From Selaginella tamariscina (lineage: Eukaryota > Streptophyta > Lycopodiopsida > Selaginellales > Selaginellaceae), in NCBI GenBank assembly GCA_003024785.1, contig PUQB01000020.1, forward strand, positions 1,454,314 to 1,518,313: DNA of 64,000 nucleotides, read 5' to 3'. Numbering within the stretch: position 1 is the stretch's first letter; the number at the start of each line of letters is the position of its first letter. The translations under genes were made by a program, and so were the position numbers. Under the pieces are notes generated by a model. The model did no database searches, was not told where the DNA came from, and saw nothing but the letters and a program-made list of their open reading frames with translations. Positions 37,290 to 48,849 of the stretch are shown here, piece by piece.

Positions 37290-38090
37290 AAAGGGTTAAA
37301 GGATAAAGTGCAATTGGGAAAAGTTGATGATATACTATATAGGAGCTTAAATGATACAGCTCTTGTCCAATGTACGTGCATATGTGCGGGTGTATTAGTT
37401 GAGTCTGGGTAATTTCAATCGTATGCATGTATATTAAAAATAAGTGTATACCCAAATATACTACACTGTAGGGGAAATATAAAATTGAACAATGTATTGT
37501 ATAGAGAAAAACCCAGATTATACAGTGGGTCTCCCTGTAAAAATATAAAACTAAATGATGTATTGTACAGAAGGAAACTTGATTATTTCTCTGTCGTGTG
37601 ACATATGAACACGTGGCGCTGACAGAATACGGCAAGAGAATCCCTTACAAAAAATCTCTTATGTTGGAATCAATGAGAAAATAATTTGTACCTATACTGC
37701 ATGTATATATTGTGCAAAATGATATATATAGGTGTTGTCTTATTGTACATTGTGATGAATCTTTGCATAAGAAATGTATGTGTTAATAGAATTATGTGTA
37801 GGAGAGAAAGTGTGTGACTGTGTGTTTGTGAAGGATAAAATTTTTGTGCAGTGTGAAAAAGTGTACGTGTGTGTACATGTTAATGAAATTATATGTATTA
37901 AAGAGGAAGTGTGTGTGAGAGAAGATCACACATGCATGTGTGCTGCAGTAATTATGTCTCTTAAGAAAAAGTATCATGTAAGAAAAGATGAGCATGTGTA
38001 TGTGTTACTAAAAGTCTGCTTATGCGGATTTAACCACAAGGGGTAGTTTGTAAACTAAATACTTGTAACAATTGAGATTTTAAGTCTGTT
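37290..38090. other. Intergenic, GT-rich low complexity
   Basis: No gene is supported. The open frame at 37774-38046 is a run of Val, Cys, Tyr and His codons generated by GTGTGT-like sequence and has no homologous feel. A related GT-rich stretch precedes the second promoter copy at 40320-40400. Confidence 0.5.
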
Positions 38091-38160
38091 AATTATATAT
38101 ATATATGTTTAAGTAAAAATTATGTCATTAATTAAAATTTGTTTTCTTAATAAAAAATTC

Positions 38161-38320
38161 CACGTGGAATTATATTTAATGCACATAAGGCCACGTCATA
38201 GGTGGACTTCCCTGAATATAAAAGGGTTAAATGAGTAGGTTTTCTCATACTGCGGACTTAGGTATTTTATTCCTATTTTGATTCTGCCAATTGTGACTGT
38301 GGGAGTGCTTAATATTCGGT
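38161..38320 (+). promoter_or_regulatory. F-box gene promoter and leader exon
   Basis: A CACGTG G-box lies at 38161-38166, a second ACGT core at about 38192, and a TATA box TATAAAAG at 38217-38224. About 100 bp downstream a likely donor CG|GTAAGTTG (38320) opens a leader intron that ends at 38799 with TTTGTACCAG. The intron is very T-rich with branch-like sequences. This gives a spliced 5' UTR ahead of the F-box coding exon. The region is duplicated at 40430-40974. Transcription is inferred. Confidence 0.6.
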
Positions 38321-38799
38321 AAGTTGTATATTTCTAAATTTTGATGAAGATTTATAATTTTCTTTTCCTTTCTATTTGTTTATTTTTCATCTGTTTTTAT
38401 ATAAATTGCGTTAAAATTTTAGTTTTTTAATTTTTTTTATTTAATATTTTCTTTTTTTGTTTATTTAATATAAATCATATGTAGAAAACTTTTATTTTAT
38501 GTATTTTTATTAATTCTTTATTTATTTATTTTTTCTATCTTATTCCAAAAAGTTTTTAATATATACGTCTGTTTTATGTAAATACATAAATATATCTAAT
38601 TAAACTTCTTTTTATAAATATGAGATATTTTGTTATAATTTTATTTATTTATTATTTTTGTAAATTCTATATTAATTTAGATTTATATTTTATTTTGAAT
38701 GTTTTAAAACCCGTTGTACATAGTTCTAACATAGAAACATATACAACTACTTCATTTTGTTTATTATATTGTGTCTACTGACGCCTTTGTTTGTACCAG

Positions 38800-39932
38800 C
38801 GGCATGAGGAACCTGCGGGTGAGAAGACAGAAGAGGATTATGGATTTGGGGAGTCTAAGTTCTTGTTACTCCCACCTGAGTTACAGTGGGAAATCTTGAG
38901 CAAGCTTTCTACGGAGCAGATGGCATGTTCTAGGAGCATATGCAAGTCATGGAAGGATGTTGTTGATGCATACAAGGTCTGGTGCTTTGTGGTAATGAAT
39001 TTGGTGGTCTGGAATAGTTCTTGTTGGCCAACTACTCATCTTGGTATGTATGATATAGCATCTAACAACTGGTACCAGACAAGGGAGCTGTGGTTTTGTG
39101 GCTATGACAAAATGGAACTTCTCGAGTGATGGTGATTATCTCCTCTTCACTAAGTGGTTGAACAGTTCCAAGATCAATTTCACTGTTGTCAACATACGCA
39201 CTAGAGAGGATTTCAGGTTGAGGACATCTTTATATAGCAATATATTGGCTGTCCATATAGTTAGAAAGAACTCAACTGCAGATTATATAGTGGTGTGCCT
39301 GGTTTCTAACAAGATGAAGAAGAGTGTCAAAGAGATGGACACCATTATTGCCATAGTCTATGACTCTTCTACACATGAATGGGAGGAGAAGTCTTCCATA
39401 GTACACCTCTATCCCAAGGATAGGTGCCTTTGTACTACAGCATTTTGGAACAGAAGTATCTGGATGTGTGTTCATGGGCATGCATCTGTTCTGCAATACG
39501 ATTTGGATAACAATAGCTTTGTTATACACAACGTTGGAATAGGTACGGGCGGATCTCTTGTTGTGTGTGATGATACCTTGTATGTGGTTATGCCAAGACC
39601 AATAGGTATAAAGAAGCTTAAACTGGATGGTTCTCAGTTGTTAGACATGATCCACCAATTCATTCAGTTCCGATTCGTCTGGATCAACTAGAGGCAGAGT
39701 ATTTATCATTACGGGGAGCATGCAGCGATGGTGTGCGATATATATGGATGAGTTTTGTAACTCATCACTATCAAGAGTTCTTTCTTAGATATGATGTAGT
39801 TCTCAATACTTGGATCACGTTGAAACCGCCCATGTACTTGGTGAAGTTGGCAGAATTGGTAGAGGTCCATTTATAACATTCTCACGTATTCAAGGTTTTA
39901 ATATTGGATGGATTGAGAAGAAAGATTTTTAG
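38800..39932 (+). CDS. F-box protein (kelch/FBA-like), frame interrupted
   Basis: After the leader intron the first ATG is at 38804. Early in the protein comes a good F-box: LLLPPELQWEILSKLSTEQM then CSRSICKSWKDVV, the Skp1-binding module of SCF ubiquitin ligases. The rest resembles the C-terminal region of plant F-box/kelch-type proteins, with MYDIASNNWYQ, VYDSSTHEWEEKS and LQYDLDNNSFVI as blade-like motifs. The frame shifts near 39110 (into 39098-39691), again near 39655, and again near 39835 to finish with GFNIGWIEKKDF and a stop at 39932. About 375 codons in all. AATAAACT at about 39979 may serve polyadenylation. Either a recent pseudogene or a gene with assembly indels. Confidence 0.75.
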
Positions 39933-40429
39933 GAATTGATTTCAAGTTGCTTTTCCAATTATTTTGGTTTTGTGTCTAAATAAACTTTTTTAATTTAAGT
40001 TCCAAAGTTTACTTGTGTAACAGAGTGATAAGGGGCATTAATTCCATAATGTGAACTAGTACACTGAGAACACTTGCTTATCATTGCCAGTGAATAACAT
40101 TGTGTGAACTCTCTCTTACATACTCATTTTGGTGTATATGCAGCCATCTTGATGTTGTAAACAGTGTTTTGATAGTTTTGGAGCTCACTCTCCCTATATC
40201 CTTCTCTTATGAAAAAAAATTTGCTTATATATTTCATTTGAATGAGAATATGGCAGGAAAATCAGTCTAATATATTGGAGTCGTAAGTCAACTTTTTATT
40301 CTTACACATACTCTCTTGTGTTTGCGTATACATATTGTGCCCAAAATGTGTGTGCATGTGTATGTGCTAATGAAAGTACGAGTGTAAGTGTGTGTAGACT
40401 TAACCACAATAAAAACGGCTTGTAAATTG
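39933..40429. other. F-box gene 3' flank
   Basis: It contains a possible AATAAA signal near 39979 and GT-rich sequence at 40320-40400 resembling that at 37860-37960. No coding sequence is seen. Confidence 0.4.
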
Positions 40430-40974
40430 AATACTTGTAAGAATTGAGATTATAAGTGTGTTTTTAATTATAGATGCATGTTTAAGTATAAACTGTTTAA
40501 GTATAAACTCCATCCATTAACTAAAGCTTATTTTCTTTGGGTGACATTCCCTCAAGTATAAAAGGGTTAAATCAATTGGGAAGACCTTAGGAATTTGTCC
40601 TTGTTTCGTTGTGGGAACTATTTGGCAAGCTTAATATTTTATATTTTGGTCAAGAGTTATGATTTTCGTTTTTCTTTTTAAATTTGTTTTTTATATAGAT
40701 TGTGTAAAAAATTTAAACTTTATGACTTTTTTTATTGCTTTGATTTTAATGTTTTCTTTTTTCTTTATTTATTTAATGCAAATTAAGTGTAAAAGACTTA
40801 TGTTTTATGTATTTTTATTAACTCTTTTTNNNNNNNNTGTTTTTTATTTTGTCAGGGTTGTTCTGAAAAATCTTTGATATATGTGTGTTTTATGTGAATT
40901 ATATATAATTAATCTCTCTTTATATATACACTAAGATTTATAGAGTCTATGTTTATGTTTCTTTAATTTAGATT
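40430..40974 (+). repeat. Duplicate of the F-box promoter and leader intron
   Basis: It parallels 38060-38700: the GAATACTTGTAA-type start, GTTTAAGTATAAACT, a TATA box TATAAAAGGGTTAAAT at 40557, a GTGGGA leader segment and the T-rich intron with TTTATGTATTTTTATTAA. The G-box segment of the first copy is missing. The copy is cut at 40974 by a gypsy LTR and resumes at 46601. No second F-box exon follows. Confidence 0.7.
40830..40837. other. Eight undetermined bases (N)
   Basis: A run of eight Ns within T-rich sequence. It shows that this is an assembled draft with a local gap or masked low-quality bases. Confidence 0.99.
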
Positions 40975-41135
40975 TGTAAATCCACGTGTACGGCTGCATG
41001 TGCACAATTATTATTAGAGTAGTGGATTTTGATAGCCATCGGATTGGATTCAATCTGGACCACTCGCTCTTGTATATAAGTTAGCGTTTTTGAACTAATG
41101 GATATATACACATTTTTATATTCCAAGTTCTCACA
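40975..41135 (+). repeat. 5' LTR, 161 bp
   Basis: TGTAAATCCACGTG at the start, CTCTCACA-type end (TTCTCACA). It includes TGTATATAAGTTAG, a plausible TATA box. The sequence after it (TTGGTGGAGATGAGG) is at best a degenerate primer site. It matches the two outer parts of the 3' LTR. Confidence 0.9.
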
Positions 41136-41327
41136 TTGGTGGAGATGAGGGGCACCTTTAATTGTCCTTACGGAGTGCTCGGATTTGTGTTTTTTATTGA
41201 TTTTCTTTATTTTCTTAGATCTAGCTTTTTCATTGTTTAGATCTATTCCTTTCTTGTAGATTTTTTTTTCTTTGTTCATGGATCTACAACAGACAAATCT
41301 TTGTTTGTGGAGCAGTTACTAATGTAG

Positions 41328-42190
41328 TTGGATGCCATGCGTATGCAATTGAACAATCACTCTCAGTTGATGGCAGCATTCACAACCCATGGTACTCCTC
41401 CTGCTCATGTTGCAAACCCCCACGTCCGGTCGGATTTCTTTTGCGAAATCCTGGAGATGATGTGTACCATTGGTTTGACCAATTCACTGTGGTTGCCACA
41501 TATTTCGTGGGATGGTGCTCAGTGTTTGCATGAGTATCCTACTTGTCTTCAAGAGACGATGTTGCAATGGTACAATGGTCTGGACGTTGCAACTCGTGGA
41601 GATTGGAGTATTCTTCCAGAGATCTTAAACGTGCATTTGGGCATGAGGACGACTGTGACGATGCTTTTCAGTAGTTGCATCTTATTCGTCAGGAGCCATC
41701 TGAGTTGCTGATGTAGTTTGGTGTTCGCTTTCAAAGCCTTTTGCTGTGTGCAAAACCTAACATGTCAGAATGCATCAAGTTAGGTATGTTGTGGCCAGCA
41801 CTTCGTCAAGACCTTGTGGGGCTTGTGCATGCACTAGCTTAGTGACTCTTGATGATGCTTTGAGGCTGGCACAACGATATGAGTCGTCACCTCTCCACTT
41901 GCACCTTCACGTGCTCTTGTTCCACTTCATGTTAGGGATGGACCTGCTCTGATGGAGGTTGAAGCTGTTGCCGCTCATGTACCAGCACAAGGTTGGGTCC
42001 GTGGACAAGGATGTGGACGTGCAGTTCGTTATTGGGCGTGTGATGTGGTTGGACACACGTATCAACGCTGTCAACGATTTCCCAATTGGCATCCCCATCT
42101 CAACATACACGCGAAGCCGAGGCCACCAGAACACCCGTTGTACAAGCTTGATCATCTTCCGAATGCCAAAATGCACGAGTAAAGAGGGTT
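41328..42190 (+). pseudogene. Gag of the plus-strand gypsy element
   Basis: Fragments from MDAMRMQLNNHSQLMAAF onward include the capsid-like ETMLQWYNGL and a stretch parallel to the outer fragment's LGMLWPALRQDL (41783-41815). Stops such as TGATGTAGTTTGG at 41710 stand where CAG is expected. No intact zinc knuckle is seen; the Cys/His region at 42025-42070 is degenerate. Confidence 0.8.
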
Positions 42191-42239
42191 CTTGTGCAAA
42201 TAAATTAGTGACCCCTCCGTCTTTCTTTCAGAAGTATCA

Positions 42240-45200
42240 TCAAGGGGTTCACTCAGCACCAAATCATCTGGTCTTCACTTTTCAAGCTCGATTTAATCAC
42301 ACACCATGTCCTATTTCCTTTCAGTGTTGGTGGATATAGTGGATTCGAGTTTGTCCTCTATTTTTCAATCTGTTGCTACACGTTGCAGTCTTCATTTGCG
42401 TTGTGCGATAAAACCAATCTTCATTCTGTACGGCAATGGACACACTCATGCTTGTTCATGAGATGAAGTTGACATTGTTATTCGTGTGACGATCGTGAGT
42501 TTGAGCTTCAATCTTTGCGGGTGGTACCGAGTCAAGCTTTTCACTTTATCCTTGTATGGATTGGTTGATTCGCAATCATGCCAAGTGTGACTTTGAAAAG
42601 TCTCCCCCGTTTGACTCTCCCTCGTCTTTCTTCCATTCCTCTTACTTCTATTGCACTTCATCTATTTACTTCCACCTTTGCTTCCATCATTTTTGTTTTA
42701 CCCCTACTTCCAACCATTTTCCCTTCATGCTCTTCCTTTCCTTCTGTGGACCCATCAAATATCGTCGTGCTGCAGTTATTATCAACTCAAGAAGGAGTAT
42801 ACTAATCTTTTCAATCTCGACTTGTCATCTGGGGCCAAGATTGCGACACGCCACCTTATTCCAACTGGAGATGCTAAGCCAATTAAAGTACTTATTCGGT
42901 GTCGGTCACTAAAGGAGCTCAAGATCTTACAAGCGAATGTCAAAGAGATGTTGGATAAGGTGTTATCAGAAATCTCGAAGTCCTTGGGCGTGCAAACCTC
43001 ATCTTGTGATGAAGCTTGATGGGAGCGTTTGATTCTGCATTGACTTGCCCATTAAATGTGTACCCACTTCCTCATACTGTAGACCTTTTGGATCGACTGG
43101 GGCGGAGCCGTTGGTTCACTAAATTAGATCTCGCCTCTGGATATTGGCAAGTTCCGATAGCTGAGATGGACATTCCCAAGACTGTTTTTCAAACACCATT
43201 TGGCATGTACGAGTTCTTGGTGATGCTTTGATTTGAGCAATGCTCCAGCAACTTTCCAGCGTATAATGGATGAGGTTCTTTACGACATGTCGGAGGTGAC
43301 TGTTGATTTCATCGATGATGTTTTGATCATTCGGATGATACGGGAGGAGTATGTCGTGATGTACATAAGGTTATGGATCGGCTGCGAGAAGTTGGTTTGA
43401 ATTAAAGCCATCTAAGTGTGTGTTTGGATCAAAGGACATCACTTATCTGGGTTATCACATTTCACGTGAAGGTTTGCAAGTCGATCCTGACAAACTAGTT
43501 GCAGTTTTGAAGTTCCTACACCAAAGTGTGTGAATGATGTGCAACGCTTTCTTGGCAAGGTACAATATCTAGGTCGTTTTGTGGATCATCTTTTCAGATC
43601 GTATTGCACTGTTGCGGCATTGTTGAAGTCGTAATGACTTCTTTTGTTTGGTCTAAGGATTGCAAGCAGGCATTGCAGTCTCAAAGAGTTGTTGACGACT
43701 CCTCCAGTTTTGGCGTACCCGGATTACACCCGTCCTTTCATTTTGCGTGTAGATGCTTCTGACATGGCCTCGGGGCGTATTGATGCAGAGAGTACAAGTG
43801 TTCCTGGCCAACGACATCCCATTGTGTACATCAGCCGTACATTGCAACCAGAGATGAACTACTCCACAATAGAAAAGGAGTGTCTAGCAGCAGTTTGGGG
43901 TTTTGAGAAGCTCCATGCCTACTTGCATGGTTATGGACGTTGTTGGAAGGCATCATGCAGCAGTCACTTGTTGTTGAAGCGGAAGAATTTGATTGGCATA
44001 CTGCTCGGTGGGCCTTGAAACTTCAAATTATGACTTTAAAGTTGTTAATGTTCAGGAGTTCCTATGGCTGATGCTGATGCTCTTTCTCGGGCTCCTCTTT
44101 CATCTTCACTCTCTTCTATTGCCCTAGAGGAACCAGTTGTTCTAGCTTCAGTGGACTTTTTGAACGAAGATTCTGTACCATCAGTAGTTGCTGTGCTTGA
44201 CGTTCAGTGTCTATAGAATGTAGAGTTAATTTGCCGTCTTTAGATGAGAGCCGTGGATTCGAAGGCTTCATGATGGGTTTGAGAATCCTGCATCACTTGC
44301 TGATGACTTGCCTTTCAGGCATTTACATTCACAGTATCGCCTTCAGGATGACCTTCTTTATTTTGTGGGGACTGATCCAGATGATCCTTTGCGGTTGGTG
44401 GTGCCTTCAGTCTTTCATTCCATGCTTCCTCCATGCTTACCATGACTCTCCTATTCTTGGTGGGCACATGGAACATCGTCGTGTGAGAAGCTGCACAGAT
44501 CTTTCTATTGGCCGGAGTTGCGAGGAGATGTGATTCGATATGTGCGTAGCTGTGTGTGGTGCCAAGCTCACAATACTCCCCCATGTGCTTCGGAAGGATG
44601 GTTGGAGTTAATTGCAGTTTCTGGTCCATTTGAGTTGGTGGCATTTCATTTGATGGGACCTTTTCTGTGGTCAACTGCTGGTAACGAGTACGTTATTATT
44701 GCTTATGATTACCTAACTCGTTAGGTAGAAGTTGGTGCTCTTGCTAGTGCGATTGCTTCTGTTGTTGGTCAGTTTCTCTTAATCTGGTCTGTTTCAGCAT
44801 TCTTGTCTGGAGCGAATTCTCTCGGATAATGGTCCTACATTTATGGTTGAGGCATTTCATATTTTGATCTGACTAGGGATACGCCACACTTTCACAAGTG
44901 CTTATCATCCTCAGACAGATGGTTTAGTGGAACGGCTCGTTAGAACCTTCAAGATGATCGCAAAGTATGTGACTTTCAACATTCGGATTGGGATGGTTCT
45001 TGCGTCTCTTCGATATGCTTATGTCACTGGAGTCAAAGTTCCGTTGGTACTTTCCCATATAAGCTCTTGTATGGTCATGACCCGTGTTGCCAACGGAGTT
45101 GGGTTTGCCTTCTCGGTTACCACGAGCTGCTGATGCTAGGTCATGGGATCAGTATCTGACGAGCATTCTTCCATTGGTTGTGCGGAGTCAGCAGAACACT

Positions 45201-45420
45201 TGGGCCGCGTACAAGTAGGACAACAACAATGCTACAACTCGCACCATCATCCTCCTGCGGAGTACAAGGTTGATGAATTGGTGTTGGTTCGTTTTCCCAA
45301 GCTTACGGTACGTGGTTTACTAAGAGTCTCCTTCCTTAGTGGAAAGGACTGTATCAAGTGCTACGGTAAGTAGGGCCACATGTTTACGAGGTTCGGCACG
45401 ACATTCAACCCAATCCATTG
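42240..45420 (+). pseudogene. Pol of the plus-strand gypsy element (protease, RT, RNase H, integrase)
   Basis: The protease segment MDWLIRNHAKCDFEKSP is at about 42556. RT shows YPLPHTVDLLDRLG, WFTKLDLASGYWQV and FQTPFGMYEFLVM (43070-43231); ATVDFIDDVLI-like sequence follows in another frame (about 43300). RNase H has YSTIEKECLAAVWGFEKLHA (about 43860-43920). Integrase has FELVAFHLMGPF and GNEYVIIAYDYLT (44630-44724) and the CTCGGATAATGG segment near 44820. There are many stops and frame changes; it is clearly dead. Confidence 0.88.
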
Positions 45421-45700
45421 GAGATTGTAACATGTGCAACGATTAAAGCATTTTGTGCAATGGGAATAAGTTGTGCCGCCTACAGATCCACCAGTGCCTC
45501 CTCCTAATGTTCCCCGGGCCCATCTACAAGAGAACCCTAACCAACTTACATCCTTCCGAGAGGGGATGATGTAAATCCACGTGTACTGCATGTGCACATA
45601 CTATTATTAGCATAGTGGATTTTGATAGCCGTCGGATTGGATTCAATCTGGACCACTCGCTCTTATATATAAGTTAGGGTTTTGAACTAATGGATATATA

Positions 45701-46568
45701 GGGTCAACGCCCACCAAGAATTAAATTAGGAATATCACATTAGGCTAATCGAATCTAATTTACTAATTTAATTACATTTCATTCCCACCAACTTAATTTA
45801 ATTGAAATAATTAAGGCATGGGAATGGATTAATCTAATTAGCTAATTGCATTCCAATCAAAATATCAATAAATTAGTTTACCGACAACTCCAAATGCCAA
45901 ATATCAAACAAGTTGATCTTGGATATGCAATCCATTGGTTTTATCAAGTTGAGGTTGAGCTTCGTTGTCGTCTTCTTGGTCATCCTGAAGTAATCTACTG
46001 CCCCGGTTGCAGCATTGTTATCACAGATTTTTTTGAAGGCCGAGACCATGTTGTCCCACTTCACCTTGATATTCTCATGGCCGCAATTGTACCCTGCAGC
46101 AGCCATCTTCTCACCGATCTTCTGAAACCTCTGTGTCTTTGAGATGGCCTTGTTCATGTCCTCCTACTTGTGTAATCCTCTTCCTCCTCCTTTTCAACTC
46201 TACCAGCAAGAAGATCTCCTCCTGCTCCAATTAGGCTATCGGTTGTGCTTTTCTACTGAAGAAACATGTGTATCATGCAGTCCATGCAGCCCATGCTCAC
46301 CTGGATTCAAAAGCTGCCACACCCAAAATCCTAATTGAGTTATGATACAGGTTGAGTTCAAATTTAAAAAATTAAGGATTTCCCGTCTTGAGCTAATTTA
46401 ATTGTAATGAGCCTAATTGAAAAGAATCTTTGATGGAATGATTTTCAATTAAATTAGGTCAATTAAATTAAGCTGATTAAATTGGAACTTAATTGGGCCG
46501 GTTGGAATGTCAATTAAAAAGTTAATTGAAATTAGGCTAATTAATTGTGGTGGGCGTTGGCCCATCCC
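45701..46568 (-). mobile_element. 868-bp DNA element with trihelix coding, inside an LTR
   Basis: The left end GGGTCAACGCCCACCA and the reverse complement of the right end (GGGATGGGCCAACGCCCACCA) share 15 of 16 bases after a 5-bp offset. ATATA flanks both sides (45696-45700 and 46569-46573), and removing the element restores the LTR sequence found at 41098-41110. Outer parts are AT-rich with repeated TTAATT blocks; the centre carries coding sequence on the minus strand. The superfamily is uncertain. Confidence 0.8.
45873..46240 (-). pseudogene. Trihelix / Myb-SANT-like DNA-binding domain
   Basis: The frame at 46157-45873 contains FQKIGEKMAAAGYNCGHENI, then KVKWDNMVSAFKKICDNN and AVDYFRMT. 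This fits helices 2-3 of plant trihelix (GT) and related Myb/SANT-like domains: a W/F-x-x-I start, K-x-K-W at the third helix, and a final aromatic. Upstream in another frame lies EQEEIFLLVELKRRRKR (about 46225-46175), matching helix 1, so a near-complete domain is split by one frameshift. Such domains occur in host transcription factors and in ORF1 of PIF/Harbinger elements. A captured host gene piece or a transposon ORF are both possible. Confidence 0.7.
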
Positions 46569-46601
46569 ATATACACATTTTTATATTCCGAGCTCTCACA
46601 A

Positions 46602-46781
46602 ATTTAATTTATATTTTATATTTTATTTTTGAAGGTTTGTTAAATTGTCTAGCATAGAACAGATTTAATTTATATTCTATATTTTATTTTGAAGGTTTGT
46701 TAAATTGTCTAGCATAGAACAGATTTAATTTATATTCTATATTTTATTTTGAAGGTTTGATAAATTGTCTAGCATAGAAAT
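46602..46781. repeat. Three 60-bp tandem repeats
   Basis: Three copies of a 60-bp unit containing GAAGGTTTGTTAAATTGTCT and AGCATAGAA, nearly identical. A single related unit lies at about 38675-38740 in the F-box leader intron, so this is the right part of the duplicated intron, amplified locally. Confidence 0.85.
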
Positions 46782-46903
46782 ACATTCTTATTTAGGATTG
46801 TGGAGCACTTGGCTAGCATATTTCTCTCAATATCAAGAATATTTGGTATATTACCTTTTATTCTCTCTCAATATCAAGAATATTTGGCATATTTCATTTA
46901 AAA
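46782..46903. other. Short flank between two retroelements
   Basis: It holds a 50-60-bp duplicated segment (TCTCAATATCAAGAATATTT occurs twice). No gene is seen. Confidence 0.5.
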
Positions 46904-47278
46904 GGTAAGGATCATGGGTATTTTTTAACTTTCACAAGACTTAAACCTGAGACCTTTCTGTTAAAAGACATATATGTTAGCCAACTTAACCATATAATCT
47001 TTAAAATAAATTACACCATCAACAACAATGCGTATATTCATATGTATATTCCAGACCAGTTGTGGACCATACATTCCAGACCAGTTGTGGACCACACAAT
47101 CCTTAGGACCTCAAAATATAAACAGGTTTTCAGTTCCAGGTTTCTCAGAATTCATTTAACACGAGTCTTCCTTGTGTTTCATTTTGTATTCATTTCTCTC
47201 TTGAATACAATCTCCTCCTTTCAGCTCAAAGGTTCCGCCTTGTTCTAGAGGTTTCGCCTTTGTACAAGGTTGCGACAG
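46904..47278 (+). repeat. 5' LTR of plus-strand chromovirus
   Basis: It corresponds to 51718-52019, with an extra ~85-bp stretch (about 46928-47015) not present in the other LTR. Shared blocks include CCAGACCAGTTGTGGACCA (tandem twice in each), CCTTGTGTTTCATTTTGTAT and CAGCTCAAAGGTT. It ends GCGACA; the start has GG where the 3' LTR has TG. Confidence 0.8.
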
Positions 47279-47439
47279 TTTGAATGATTCTGAGGTATTG
47301 ACAAGCTTCTGCTCCACTTGTCATTGATCCCATTTTTTTTTATTTTTTCGATTTTTTTTTCAACTCATCATATTCGAGCATGCTCTTCATGAGGAAGTTG
47401 CTGCCCTTTAGCAGCAGATCGAACAAATACACCTGGAGA

Positions 47440-48200
47440 ATGATCAGCTTCGACAGCGTGCGAATTCTCCAAAGCCAAAGATCAGCATGCCCAAAAAATT
47501 CGATAGTACCCAATCGAAGTTCCGAGGTTTTTTTTAATGAAGTTCTTCTGTAGATCGTGATGCAGCTAAGGTGCTATAGCACAGAACCTATTAAGGCCGG
47601 ATTGATCGGGTCACTGCTTTCCGGTTCTGCTCTTTCGTGTTCTCAGCCTTGCTGGAGAACAATGATCCAATCCTTGGGAATTTTGAGGAGTTTGTGGAAC
47701 GATTCACGGCAATGTTCAGTGACGTGGATCGTGAGAGTGCTGTCATCACCAAACTCTGCTAGCTTCATCAAGGGGGTATGTCGGTAGTAGAGTACGCGTT
47801 GAAGTTTCAATTCCTTGCTTGTGATGTCACCTAGGGAGATTGTGCTCTCAAGGAGGTTTTTTGGTTGGGGTTGCAGGATGAGATGAAAGACATGTTACTG
47901 AATTTTGCTGTTCCAGAAACCCTCACCAGCATGATAGAGTTGGCAATCCATTATGACAACCGGTTGATCAAGCGAAAACAAGAACGTCGACATCCTTCTT
48001 TCTTCCCGGTGCCGTCTTCTTCCATTTCTTTAGTCCCTTTTCTTCATCTGCTGATCCATCATCTTCCTCAGTAGAACCATCCCCGAGGCGATCATGTCAA
48101 GCAAGCTTTTGCCAACTGAACTTCAGAAGCAGATTCAATACAAGCTTTGTCTGTACTGTGGGGACCCATACCACAAGCTGGAGAATTGTCATTGACGTTC
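47440..48200 (+). pseudogene. Gag of plus-strand chromovirus
   Basis: KISMPKKF at about 47480, AGLIGSLLSGSAL at about 47590 (compare VGLLASLLSGSPW in the nested element) and a zinc knuckle LCLYCGDPYHKLENC near 48140-48195 (C-x2-C-x4-H-x4-C). A frame change near 47630 scrambles the capsid. Confidence 0.8.
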
Positions 48201-48849
48201 AAAGCAAGCTCATAAAGTGGCCCTTGCTGTGCTGCCGAGAAACGAGAAGATCCAGCCCAAATAGGAGCCATCTAGTTGGATTGTTGTGGAACAACTCATG
48301 TTCCTCAAGGCTCTTCACTCAAAACATCTTTTCTTCCTCATCTTGGATCTATTCATCCATGAAGGTGTGCAACTGTTCCATTTAGTGCAGCTGAAAATAC
48401 CAGAAGTAGAGTTCTTGGTAAAGCTTTGGTGGATAGTAGAGCGAACGCAAATTTCATTAATAAAATTTTTACTGTCAAGCACGGGATTCGTCTACATCCT
48501 TTGAAGACTTGGTTCTGTATAGGTCGTTGATGAACGACATATCAAATTTGGAGCGGTAATAAATAACACAGAGTTCGTTGAGGTCGTTGCTTGCAATGCT
48601 GTGTGCAACATCTCCTTTAGTGTCGTTTCTATTCCGGACTCTACGATTATGCCATGAATCGAGTTGGTGGATCCTGGTTGGAGAGAATGTTTCATGAACA
48701 GTTTCCCAGCTATTTCAACTCCAGCCACACTCTTTGATTCCGATCCTGTTCCAGTTCCTCCTCCACTTCAAGTCTCATATATCACCTTGAAGCAGTTCAA
48801 GAAAGATAGTTGACATGACCTAGTCCGTGTTCGCGATCACAGTCTATCC

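Larger units (their letters stand above)
40975..46600 (+). mobile_element. Plus-strand Ty3/gypsy element with short LTRs
   Basis: Bounded by LTRs at 40975-41135 and 45570-46600 (the latter enlarged by an insertion). The internal order is gag, protease, RT, RNase H, integrase, without a chromodomain. It is the same family as the minus-strand fragment at 15.1-25.0 kb. It lies in the duplicated F-box leader intron. I could not find a clean target duplication. Confidence 0.9.
45570..46600 (+). repeat. 3' LTR, split by a DNA element
   Basis: It starts TGTAAATCCACGTG after a purine tract GAGAGGGGATGA and ends GCTCTCACA. The two LTR parts (45570-45700 and 46569-46600) together equal the 161-bp 5' LTR; the rest is the inserted element. 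The 5' and 3' copies differ at several places, so the insertion is not very recent. Confidence 0.9.

Noticed and set aside
37774-38046. 90-codon open frame on the plus strand
   Set aside because: It is a translation of GTGTGT-rich low-complexity DNA (Val/Cys/Tyr/His runs) with no motif; similar GT-rich DNA recurs at 40.3 kb without a frame.
41549-41734. Minus-strand open frame within gag
   Set aside because: It is the shadow of the plus-strand gag sequence.
40960-46610. 5-bp target duplication around the plus-strand gypsy element
   Set aside because: The flanks (AGATT on the left, AATTT on the right) do not match; the site may be mutated.
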